NCBI RefSeq assembly: GCF_900637185.1
Contig: NZ_LR134352.1
Location: 3,772,001-3,836,000 of the forward strand
DNA from: Nocardia asteroides
GTDB taxonomy: Bacteria > Actinomycetota > Actinomycetes > Mycobacteriales > Mycobacteriaceae
Length of the DNA stretch: 64,000 bases
Reading direction: 5' to 3'
Within the stretch, counting starts at the first letter, position 1; each line of letters starts with the position of its first letter. Positions 27,464 through 35,552 of this stretch are shown here, piece after piece. The translations under genes were made by a program, and so were the position numbers. The notes below the pieces were generated by a model. The model was given only the letters and a program-made list of their open reading frames with translations, was not told the origin of the DNA and did not search any database.

Positions 27464-28426
27464 TCACCCGCGCCCGCCGACGAGCGCGCGCAGGAAGAAC
27501 CCCAGATTGGCGGGCCGTTCGGCCAGCCTGCGCATGAAATAGCCGTACCACTGGTCACCGTAGGGGACGTACACGCGAACGTGGTTGCCCGCGTCGGCGA
27601 GTCGCTGCTGTTCGTCGGCGCGGATGCCGTAGAGCATCTGGTACTCGTACTCCTCGGTCTTGCGCTGCGCGGACTGCACCGCGACCCCGGCCGCGGCGAG
27701 CACCGCCGGGTCGTGCGAGGCGATCATCGGATAGCCCGAACCCGCGGTGAGGATGGCCAGGCAGCGCAGATACGACGCGTCGACCTCGGCGCGGTCCCGG
27801 AAGGCCACCGACGCGGGTTCGTCGTAGGCGCCCTTGCACAGCCGGATGCGGGAGCCGGGACCAGCCAGGGCGCGGCAGTCGTCCTCGGTGCGGCGCAGAT
27901 ACGCCTGCAGCACGGTCCCCAGCCAGGGGAAGTCGGCGCGCAGCTCGCGCACGATCGCCAGCGTCGAGTCGGTGGTGGTGTGGTCCTCGGCGTCGACGGT
28001 CACCCAGAGACCCGCGTCCTCGGCGGCGGCACAGATCTGGTGCGCGTGCTCGCGGGCGATCGCGTGCCCGTCGCGGGGCAGGGCCTGGCCGAGCGCCGAC
28101 AGTTTCACCGAAACTTCCAGCGGGCGCACGGCGCCCGCCGCGACCTCGGTCTCGGGCAGCCTGCCGAGCGCCGCGATCAGGGTGCGGTACTGCGCGACCG
28201 TGGCCTGCGCGCTCGCCAGATCGGTGGTGTCCTCGCCGAGGTAGTCGATGCTGACGAAATGGCCCGAGCGCAGCAGGGTCTCGGCGGCGCGCACGGCGTC
28301 GCCGGTGCCGGTGCCCGCGACGAACCGGGCGACGACCGCGCGACTCACCGGCAACCGGGTGATCGTGCGTTCCAGCCGCGGCGACCGCGCCGCGGCGAGC
28401 AGGGGCGAGCGCAACAGGGCCGACAT
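27464..28426 (-). CDS. pruB: Proline dehydrogenase (PruB)
   Basis: A 320-residue monofunctional proline dehydrogenase, an FAD TIM-barrel enzyme oxidising L-proline to pyrroline-5-carboxylate. Visible signatures: HFVSIDYLGEDTTD, SVKLSALGQ, VTVDAEDHTTTD, RIRLCKGAYDEPASVAF, and the C-terminal YEYQMLYGIRADEQQRL plus VRVYVPYGDQWYGYFMRRLAERP. ATG at 28426 follows GAGGAGG and shares a base with the pruA stop, so the pair is coupled and the product can be passed directly to PruA. Confidence 0.95.
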   Translation of the reverse strand: MSALLRSPLLAAARSPRLERTITRLPVSRAVVARFVAGTGTGDAVRAAETLLRSGHFVSIDYLGEDTTDLASAQATVAQYRTLIAALGRLPETEVAAGAVRPLEVSVKLSALGQALPRDGHAIAREHAHQICAAAEDAGLWVTVDAEDHTTTDSTLAIVRELRADFPWLGTVLQAYLRRTEDDCRALAGPGSRIRLCKGAYDEPASVAFRDRAEVDASYLRCLAILTAGSGYPMIASHDPAVLAAAGVAVQSAQRKTEEYEYQMLYGIRADEQQRLADAGNHVRVYVPYGDQWYGYFMRRLAERPANLGFFLRALVGGRG

Positions 28427-30078
28427 CAGCGGACCTCCTCCTCGGGCGCCTGATGGGGGTAGCCGTGCTCGGTGGGCGGGGTGAAGGTCTCCTTGATCGT
28501 GCGGGCCGAGGTCCAGCGCAGCAGGTTCTGCGCCGAGCCCGCCTTGTCGTTGGTGCCCGAGGCCCGGCCGCCGCCGAACGGCTGCTGACCCACGACCGCG
28601 CCGGAGGGCTTGTCGTTGATGTAGAAGTTGCCCGCGGCGAAGGTGAGCCGCTCGGTGGCCGCGGTGATCGCGGCCCGGTCCTCGGCGATGATCGACCCGG
28701 TCAGCCCGTAGGGGCTGCCGCCGTCGACCAGGGCCATGGCGTCGGCGAAGGCGGAGGGAGTGCTGTCGTCGTAGACGTGCACGGCCAGGATCGGGCCGAA
28801 GTACTCGGTGTGGAAGACCTCGTCGGTGGGGTCGTCGCCGACCACCACGGTGGGCTCGACGAACCAGCCGGTGCTGTCGTCGCTGTGGCCACCGGCCACC
28901 ACCGTCAGCCCCGGGGTGGCCTTGGCACGTTCGAGGGCCGCGGTGTTGCGGTCGAAGGCGGCCCGATCGATCAGTGCCCCACCGAAATTGGCCAGATCCG
29001 TGACATCGCCGTAGCGCAGCGCGGAGGTCTTCTCGATCAGGTCGTCGGCCATCACCGCCCACACCGACCGCGGCACGAAGGCCCGCGAGGCGGCCGAGCA
29101 TTTCTGCCCCTGGTAGTCGAAGGCGCCGCGCAGCAGCGCGGTGGTGAGCACGGCCGGATCGGCCGACGAATGGGCCAGTACGAAATCCTTGCCGCCGGTC
29201 TCACCGACCAGGCGGGGATAGGTCCGGTACCGGTCGATCCGCTGCGCCACCTCCCGCCACAGGTGCTGGAAGGTGGCGGTGGAGCCGGTGAAATGGACGC
29301 CGGCCAGTCGCGGGTCGGTCAGCACCGCTTCGGAGATCGCCGGGCCTGCCCCGTTGACCAGGTTGATCACCCCGGGCGGCAGGCCCGCGGCCTCGAGCAG
29401 CCGCATGGTCAGGTAGGCGGCGACCGCCTGGCTCCGCGCCGGCTTCCACACCACCGTATTGCCCATCAGCGCGGGCGAGGTCGGCAGATTGCCGGCGATG
29501 GCGGTGAAGTTGAAGGGGGTGACCGCGTAGACGAAACCCTCGAGCGAGCGGTACTGCATCCGGTTCCACACGCCGCGCGTGGAGATCGGCTGCTCGGCCA
29601 GGATCTGTCGGGCGAAGGAGACGTTGAACCGCCAGAAGTCGACCAGTTCGCACGGTGCGTCGATCTCGGCCTGGTACGCGGACTTGGACTGCCCGAGCAT
29701 CGTCGCGGCGGCCACCCGTTCGCGCCACGGTCCGGCGAGCAGGTCGGCGGCGCGCAGGAAGATCGCGGCCCGGTCGTCGAAGGACGTGGCCCGCCAGCCG
29801 GGCGCCGCCGCCGTGGCGGCCTCGACCGCGGCGGCGGCTTCGGCGGTGGTCGCGTCGTGCAGGGTGCCGAGGACGGCGGCGTGCCGGTGCGGCTGCACCA
29901 CGTCGAACCGCGCACCGTCGCCGCGACGATGCTGTCCGCCGATCACGTGACTGATCTCGGTCGGCGTCGCGGCCAGCTCGGCCAGCGCGCTGCGCAGACG
30001 GCGGCGTTCGGGAGTTCCGGGAGCGAAGGTCCCGACCGGTTCGTTGACCGGCGGCGGGGTGGTGGCGATGGCATCCAT
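28426..30078 (-). CDS. pruA: L-glutamate gamma-semialdehyde (P5C) dehydrogenase (PruA)
   Basis: A 550-residue NAD-dependent aldehyde dehydrogenase oxidising glutamate semialdehyde to glutamate. Catalytic glutamate lies in LVGETGGKDFVLAHSSADP and the nucleophilic cysteine in YQGQKCSAASRAF; the N-terminal VIGGQHRRGDG and C-terminal SGTNDKAGS complete the P5CDH pattern. It is the first gene of the pair and faces the PucR-type regulator gene. Single-function proline enzymes in this order match the mycobacterial pruA-pruB locus. Confidence 0.95.
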   Translation of the reverse strand: MDAIATTPPPVNEPVGTFAPGTPERRRLRSALAELAATPTEISHVIGGQHRRGDGARFDVVQPHRHAAVLGTLHDATTAEAAAAVEAATAAAPGWRATSFDDRAAIFLRAADLLAGPWRERVAAATMLGQSKSAYQAEIDAPCELVDFWRFNVSFARQILAEQPISTRGVWNRMQYRSLEGFVYAVTPFNFTAIAGNLPTSPALMGNTVVWKPARSQAVAAYLTMRLLEAAGLPPGVINLVNGAGPAISEAVLTDPRLAGVHFTGSTATFQHLWREVAQRIDRYRTYPRLVGETGGKDFVLAHSSADPAVLTTALLRGAFDYQGQKCSAASRAFVPRSVWAVMADDLIEKTSALRYGDVTDLANFGGALIDRAAFDRNTAALERAKATPGLTVVAGGHSDDSTGWFVEPTVVVGDDPTDEVFHTEYFGPILAVHVYDDSTPSAFADAMALVDGGSPYGLTGSIIAEDRAAITAATERLTFAAGNFYINDKPSGAVVGQQPFGGGRASGTNDKAGSAQNLLRWTSARTIKETFTPPTEHGYPHQAPEEEVR

Positions 30079-30126
30079 GGCTGCGGCTCCTGCGTCGTGG
30101 AGGGGCGGGATGTGACGTAGTCAACA

Positions 30127-30158
30127 CCGATCCGCAGCGGTCATAATCGGTGGATCGG
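30127..30158. promoter_or_regulatory. Inverted repeat CCGATCC / GGATCGG in the pruA-pruC divergent region
   Basis: Perfect 7-bp arms at 30127-30133 and 30152-30158, with a nested ACCGAT/ATCGGT pair, lie between pruA and pruC. CATAAT (30142-30147) between the arms could be a -10 box. A PruC binding site is the natural guess. Confidence 0.45.
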
Positions 30159-30209
30159 ACGAAGAACGTGACCTCTCTTTGTCTGATCGGCCAACGAAGG
30201 GAGCGACCG

Positions 30210-31829
30210 ATGCCGGACGAGGCGACCACCCTCGGGGAACTGCTCATCGCCCTCGATCACACCGTCGCCACGCTGGTCGACGCACCCGCGGGGGAGTCGG
30301 TGCCGCTGCGCGCCGTGGCCCTGGCCGAACCCGCCGACCTACGCGACCAGCTCGATGCCGACGGGCCGCTGCCGGAGGTCTATCTGCTGGTCGGCGACGA
30401 CACCGAGGCGACCCTGCGATGGCTGCACGGTCTGGCCGGCCGCACCCCCGCGCAGCGGCCCCGGGTCCTGATGACCAAGAGCGCCAACGACTCTCCCGCG
30501 GTCCGGGCCGCCGCGCACGCCGCGGGCATCGCCCTGGTGCATGTGCACCGGCAGGCCCGCTGGGACCAGGTGTTCGGGCTGGTGCGCCGGATGCTGGCGC
30601 GCTCACCCGGTCAGCGGGCGGCGGCGGGGGAGCACGATCTGCTGGCCCCGGACACCGACCTGTTCGGTCTGGCGCAGGTCGTCGCCAGGGAAACCGGGGG
30701 GATGGTGTCCATCGAGGATCCGCACTCGCACGTGCTCGCGTACTCCGCCTCCGATGCCGCCGCCGACCGGCTGCGCATCCAGTCGATCCTGGGCCGCGAG
30801 GGCCCGGCCGACTATCTGCGGATCCTGCGCGAGTGGGGAGTGTTCGACCGGGTGCGGCGCAGCGACGAGGTCGTCGACGTGCCCGAACATCCCGAACTCG
30901 ACATCCGCCGCAGGCTCGTCGTCGGCATCCGCCGCGGTGACCCGGCCCGGATGCTGGGCACCATCTGGCTGCAGCAGGGCGACCGGCCGCTGCGGCCCGA
31001 CGCCGCCCAGGTGCTGCGCGGCGCCTCGGCGGTCGCGGCCAGGATCATCGCGCGTGGCCTGGACGCGCCTTCCACCGAGGCGCTGCTGGTGCGCCGGTTG
31101 TTCGGGGCGCACGGCGACGGCGTCGACGTCCCCTCGGTGGCCGCGGCGCTGAACCTGCCCACCACCGGACCCGCGGCGGTGATCGGGTTCGCGCGGGTCG
31201 GCCCGGATCCCGGCCCCGTGCCTTCCAGTGGTCTGATCCGGTTGCACGCCAGCGCTTTCCGGGACGATTCGGTCACCGAGGCGATCGGCGATCGGGTGTA
31301 TGTCCTGCTCCCGTCGTATCACTCCGAGCGCGGTGTGGGCTCCTGGGCGCGCGAGCTCGTCGCCCAGCTGGAGCAGGCGCGCGGCCTGCTGGTGCGCGCC
31401 GCGGTCGCGGCCCCGGTGGCGGGCCTGACCGCGGTGGCGGGCGCCCGCGCCGAGGTCGACCGGGTGCTCGACAGCCCGGCCGCCGCGTCGGGCAGCCGGG
31501 TCGCGACCCTGGCCGAGGCGCGGACCGCGGTGCTGCTGGCCGAGATCGTCGACCTCGTCCGCGCCCGCCCCGACCTGCACGATCCCCGGCTCGCCGCCCT
31601 CGACGCCTACGACCGCGAACACTCCGCGCAGCTGCGGGTGTCGGTGCGCGAATACCTGCGCGTCCACGGTGAGGTGAGCGTGGCCGCGGCCGCCTTGCGG
31701 GTACATCCGAACACGCTGCGCTACCGGTTGCGGCGGGTGGAGACCGTCCTCGGCATCGACCTGGGCGATCCCGCCGACCGCTTGCTGCTGGAACTCCAGC
31801 TGGCGGCGATCCCGATTGCTCAGCCGTAG
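30210..31829 (+). CDS. pruC: PucR family regulator of proline utilisation (PruC-like)
   Basis: A 539-residue regulator of the PucR/CdaR type. It has an N-terminal ligand region, a GGDEF-like middle segment and a C-terminal helix-turn-helix (VREYLRVHGEVSVAAAALRVHPNTLRYRLRR, about residues 485-515) of the HTH_30 class. ATG at 30210 follows AAGGGAG. In mycobacteria the PucR-like PruC activates pruAB in response to proline; the divergent position here supports the same role. Confidence 0.88.
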   Translation: MPDEATTLGELLIALDHTVATLVDAPAGESVPLRAVALAEPADLRDQLDADGPLPEVYLLVGDDTEATLRWLHGLAGRTPAQRPRVLMTKSANDSPAVRAAAHAAGIALVHVHRQARWDQVFGLVRRMLARSPGQRAAAGEHDLLAPDTDLFGLAQVVARETGGMVSIEDPHSHVLAYSASDAAADRLRIQSILGREGPADYLRILREWGVFDRVRRSDEVVDVPEHPELDIRRRLVVGIRRGDPARMLGTIWLQQGDRPLRPDAAQVLRGASAVAARIIARGLDAPSTEALLVRRLFGAHGDGVDVPSVAAALNLPTTGPAAVIGFARVGPDPGPVPSSGLIRLHASAFRDDSVTEAIGDRVYVLLPSYHSERGVGSWARELVAQLEQARGLLVRAAVAAPVAGLTAVAGARAEVDRVLDSPAAASGSRVATLAEARTAVLLAEIVDLVRARPDLHDPRLAALDAYDREHSAQLRVSVREYLRVHGEVSVAAAALRVHPNTLRYRLRRVETVLGIDLGDPADRLLLELQLAAIPIAQP

Positions 31830-31834
31830 CTCAT

Positions 31835-31857
31835 CTATTGCAGTTATGCTGCAATAG
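31835..31857. promoter_or_regulatory. Perfect 9-bp inverted repeat upstream of the alkylsulfatase gene
   Basis: CTATTGCAG (31835-31843) and CTGCAATAG (31849-31857) flank a five-base spacer, 52 bases before the sulfatase start and six bases after the pruC stop. There is no following T run, so an operator for a dimeric repressor is more likely than a terminator. No matching regulator gene is adjacent. Confidence 0.55.
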
Positions 31858-31908
31858 CGGCGCCGGTCGCACCGCCGGGGACGGCGGGATCATCTGAGTG
31901 AGGTTGCA

Positions 31909-33951
31909 GTGGTGGACGGGACGAAGACCGAGCGATTCGACATGTCGCGGCGCGGCCTGCTCGGCGTCGGAGCCGGGGCCGCCGCGGCACTGGCGACCGG
32001 CCTGGCCGTCACCGGTTGCGGTGGCGACCCGGATCCGATCAGCCCGTCGACCACCCAGACCGAGCCCACCGAGGCGATCCGGGACGCGAACCGCCGGCTC
32101 ACCGACACCCTGCCCTTCGGCGACACCGCCGACTTCGCCGACGCCGATCGCGGCTGGATCGCCGCCCTGGAACCCGGCACCGTCACCGACGCCGCGGGAA
32201 AGGTGGTGTGGGACACCGAGTCCTACGACTTCCTCGCCGGTTCCTGTCCGCAGTCGGTGAACCCGAGCCTGTGGCGCCAGTCCCAGCTCACCGTGAAACA
32301 GGGCCTCTACGAGATCGCGCCCGGCTTCTACCAGATCCGCGGCCTTGACCTGTCGAACATGACGCTCATCGAAGGCGAGACCGGCGTCCTCGTCATCGAC
32401 CCGCTGGTCTCGGCCGAAACCGCCGCCGCGGGGCTGGCACTGTATCGCCGGCATCGGGGTGACCGGCCGGTGACCGGCCTGATCTACTCGCACTCCCACG
32501 TCGACCACTTCGGCGGCAGCTACGGCGTGGTCACCCCGCAGGATGTCGCGGCCGGGCGCTGCCCGGTCATCGCGCCCGCCGGGTTCCTCGAGCACGCGGT
32601 CGCGGAGAACATCTACGCGGGGACGGCCATGGCCCGCCGCGCCGCCTACATGTACGGCGCGGCCCTGCCCCGCGGACCGAAAGGTCAGGTGGGCGCGGGT
32701 CTCGGACAGACCACCTCGACCGGGACCATCAGCCTGGTTCCGCCCACGCTCGACGTCACCCGCACGGAGCAGCAGGAGACCGTCGACGGTGTCCGCATGG
32801 TGTTCCAGCTGACGCCGGGAACCGAGGCGCCCGCGGAGATGAACATCCATTTCCCCGACCGCCGGATCCTGTGCATGGCCGAGAACGCCACCCACACCCT
32901 GCACAACATCGTCACCCTGCGCGGGGCGCTGGTCCGCGACCCGCACGTGTGGGCGAAATACCTCACCGATTCCATCAATCGGTACGGCCGTCGCTGCGAC
33001 CTCGTGTTCTCCTCCCACCACTGGCCGATCTGGGGCACCGACCGGATCGTGGAGTTCCTGTCGCTGCAACGCGACATGTACGCCTACCTCAACGACCAGA
33101 CCCTGCGACTGCTGAACCAGGGCTATGTCGGCGCCGAGATCGCCGAGATGATCACCGTGCCACCCGCCCTGGCGGCCTCCTGGTCGACCCGCGGCTACTA
33201 CGGCTCGGTCAGCCACAACGTGAAGGCCGTCTATCAGCGCTACATGGGCTGGTTCGACGGCAATCCCGCGCACCTGTGGGAACACCCGCCGGTGGACAAC
33301 GCCCGCAGACACGTCGAGGCGATGGGCGGGGCCGACGCCGTGCTGCGGCAGGCGCAACAGGCCTACGACGCCGCCGACTTCCGCTGGGTCGTGCAGCTGG
33401 TGAACTACGTGATCTTCGCCGACCCCGGCAACGACACCGCGAAAGCCCTGCAGGCCAGTGCCTTCGAACAGCTCGCCTACGGCGCCGAGAACGCGACCTG
33501 GCGCAACTTCTACCTCAGCGGCGCGCACGAACTGCGCCACGGCCCCTTCGGCACCCCCACCGCGGCGAACTCGGCGGCCCTGGCCTCGGCGCTGAGCGTC
33601 GAGCAGGTCTTCGACGCCATGGCGCTGCGGATCGACGGTCCCAAGGCCTGGGATGTGCGCATGATCACCGACTGGCGGATCAGCGACGAGGGCGGCCGGA
33701 TCCACCGGGTGGAACTGCGCAACGGTGTGCTCGTGCACTACGACCGCTTCCCCGGCGACGAACTGCCCGCGCCCGCGGCGACCGTCACCCTCACCCGGCC
33801 GGTGCTGATCCGCAGCCTGGTCGGCGGCGGTGACCTGAGGAAGAACGTGCTCAGTGGTGACATCGTCATCGACGGCGATGCCACCGTGCTGGCCCAGCTG
33901 CCCGGCCTGGTCGACAAGCCGGACCCGAACTTCGCGATCGTGACGCCGTAG
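31909..33951 (+). CDS. Exported alkyl/aryl sulfatase, metallo-beta-lactamase fold (SdsA1 type)
   Basis: A 680-residue class III sulfatase that should release sulfate from alkyl sulfate esters such as dodecyl sulfate. The N terminus has a Tat-like signal (SRRGLLG) and lipobox VTGC (Cys37), so it is probably a folded, exported lipoprotein. The zinc motif is SHSHVDHFGG (H195, H197, D199, H200); further metal-binding segments occur in EMNIHFPDRRILCMAENATHTLHN. The C-terminal part holds the dimerisation and SCP2-like domains. GTG at 31909 follows GTGAGG. Its stop is two bases from the convergent cupin stop. Confidence 0.92.
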   Translation: MVDGTKTERFDMSRRGLLGVGAGAAAALATGLAVTGCGGDPDPISPSTTQTEPTEAIRDANRRLTDTLPFGDTADFADADRGWIAALEPGTVTDAAGKVVWDTESYDFLAGSCPQSVNPSLWRQSQLTVKQGLYEIAPGFYQIRGLDLSNMTLIEGETGVLVIDPLVSAETAAAGLALYRRHRGDRPVTGLIYSHSHVDHFGGSYGVVTPQDVAAGRCPVIAPAGFLEHAVAENIYAGTAMARRAAYMYGAALPRGPKGQVGAGLGQTTSTGTISLVPPTLDVTRTEQQETVDGVRMVFQLTPGTEAPAEMNIHFPDRRILCMAENATHTLHNIVTLRGALVRDPHVWAKYLTDSINRYGRRCDLVFSSHHWPIWGTDRIVEFLSLQRDMYAYLNDQTLRLLNQGYVGAEIAEMITVPPALAASWSTRGYYGSVSHNVKAVYQRYMGWFDGNPAHLWEHPPVDNARRHVEAMGGADAVLRQAQQAYDAADFRWVVQLVNYVIFADPGNDTAKALQASAFEQLAYGAENATWRNFYLSGAHELRHGPFGTPTAANSAALASALSVEQVFDAMALRIDGPKAWDVRMITDWRISDEGGRIHRVELRNGVLVHYDRFPGDELPAPAATVTLTRPVLIRSLVGGGDLRKNVLSGDIVIDGDATVLAQLPGLVDKPDPNFAIVTP

Positions 33952-33953
33952 CG

Positions 33954-34316
33954 CTACCGCTTGGCGTAGTCGGCGACCCCTTGCCAGTCGAGCATCACGC
34001 AGGCCTCGTCGCCGACCACCCATGCGTCGTGGCCCGGCGGCACCAGCATCACGTCACCGGGACCGAACTCCTGCTGGTCACCGCCGTCCATCTGCACCAC
34101 CATCCGGCCGGACAGCACGTAGCCCATGTGCGGTGCCTGACAGCTGTCGGTCCCCGCGATCGGCTTGACGTGCTGGGACCAGCGCCAGCCGGGCTCGAAC
34201 ACGGCCCGGCCCACCGGTCCGCTGCCGAGCTCGACGAGATCGAGCCTGCCCTTGTTCTCCTCGAAGGGCCTGGTTTCCTCGGGTGAATCGAAGTTCTTCC
34301 GCGTCAGGGCAGACAT
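33954..34316 (-). CDS. Cupin domain protein
   Basis: A 120-residue single-domain cupin. The barrel motifs are VFEPGWRWSQHVKPIAGTDSC and MGYVLSGRMVVQMDGGDQQEFGPGDVMLVPPGHDAWV; two usual metal-site histidines (QHVK and PGHDAW) are present. ATG at 34316 follows AGGAG, so upstream in-frame codons are excluded. Such small cupins may bind a metal and a ligand or act as isomerases; the substrate is unknown. It converges with the sulfatase gene. Confidence 0.85.
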   Translation of the reverse strand: MSALTRKNFDSPEETRPFEENKGRLDLVELGSGPVGRAVFEPGWRWSQHVKPIAGTDSCQAPHMGYVLSGRMVVQMDGGDQQEFGPGDVMLVPPGHDAWVVGDEACVMLDWQGVADYAKR

Positions 34317-34500
34317 CGCCGTCTCCTGGGTCGTCGGTGGTGGCGGGCATGTCGGGTCCACCGGGGACGCGCCCGGCCCGCGACGGCAGCCACCGCAGAG
34401 TCAATGGTTCGCCGGTCGCCGGACATGCGCAAGAGTCATCTGCCGTTCGCGCGGCGAGGCCGGGGCATGGGCCGCGACCACATGCCCCGAGCCGGAGACC

Positions 34501-35301
34501 TCAGGAACCGGTGGGGACCTCGCCGACGGCCTTGGCCGGGTCGATCACACCGAAGACCTCGCCCTGCGGGGCCTGCAGGATGCCCATGCGGCCGAACGGG
34601 CTGTCGTCGGGGCCCATGATCACCGAGGCGCCCAGTTCGGTGGCCTTGGCCAGGGTGGCGTCGGTGTCGTCGACCTGGATCCAGGTGAGCCAGTAGGTGG
34701 GCGTGCCCAGCGCGGAGGCGTCCATCATGCCGCCGACGGTGTGGGTCTCGCCGGGCAGCGCGAAGGTGGAGTAGGTGAAGTTCGCGCCGTCGCCGATCTC
34801 GGTGTAGTTCCAGCCGAACACGGCGTGGTAGAAGTCGTGCGCCTGGTCGTAGCCCGCGGTGTGCAGCTCGTTCCAGCAGTAGGCGCCGTGCTGGTTGTAG
34901 ATCCCGGCGCCGGTGTGCGCCTTGGCTTCCCAGACCCCGAACACGCCGCCGGTCGGGTCGGCGCCGATGAACATGCGGCCCACGTCGAGCACGTCGAACG
35001 GCGGCATGAACACCTGGCCGCCCGCCTTGGACACCTTCTCGGCGATCTCGTCGGCGCGCTGTGCGGCGAAGTAGGTGGTCCAGGCGGAGGGCATCGGCAT
35101 GCCGTCGGGTTTCGGGCCGATGCCCGCGGCGGGCCTGCCGTCGAGCATCGCCATCAGATAGCCGCCCGCGTCGGCGGGGCTGTCCTGGATGTCCCAGCCG
35201 AACAGCGCGCCGTAGAACTCGCGGGCGGCGGCGGTGTCGTCGACCTGACAGTCGATCCAGCAGGGCGTGCCCTGCGGCCAAGCTTCGTCACGTGTCGGCA
35301 T
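34501..35301 (-). CDS. VOC (glyoxalase/bleomycin-resistance) protein, CFP30B-like
   Basis: A 266-residue protein of two tandem vicinal-oxygen-chelate domains. The start GTPCWIDCQVDDTAAAREFYGALFGW and the second-domain WNELHTAGYDQAHDFYHAVFGWNY correspond closely in pattern to mycobacterial CFP30B/Rv0577. ATG at 35301 follows AGGAGG; the longer open frame upstream is rejected. Most likely cytoplasmic or leaderless-secreted, with a small-molecule-binding or glyoxalase-like role. It is divergent from the CocE hydrolase gene. Confidence 0.88.
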   Translation of the reverse strand: MPTRDEAWPQGTPCWIDCQVDDTAAAREFYGALFGWDIQDSPADAGGYLMAMLDGRPAAGIGPKPDGMPMPSAWTTYFAAQRADEIAEKVSKAGGQVFMPPFDVLDVGRMFIGADPTGGVFGVWEAKAHTGAGIYNQHGAYCWNELHTAGYDQAHDFYHAVFGWNYTEIGDGANFTYSTFALPGETHTVGGMMDASALGTPTYWLTWIQVDDTDATLAKATELGASVIMGPDDSPFGRMGILQAPQGEVFGVIDPAKAVGEVPTGS

Positions 35302-35552
35302 TGTCGAACGTCCTCCTCGGCGATGGGATGGAAGCCGGCCGGATCCGCGCCGGCGCTGCCAGTCAACCACCAGCCACCGACACCCGCGCACCCCGGGCGA
35401 GGCGCTGAACTGGAACAACACGTATTCACTGCGACTTTCCGAGCGGGCCGACGGTCGCCCGCGCAACTCGTTACCACTGGTACATTTTCCGCGCCGATCC
35501 TGCGGTGGTCAGATCAACAATGGCGACGAGATACCGGTCGGGGAGCGACACA

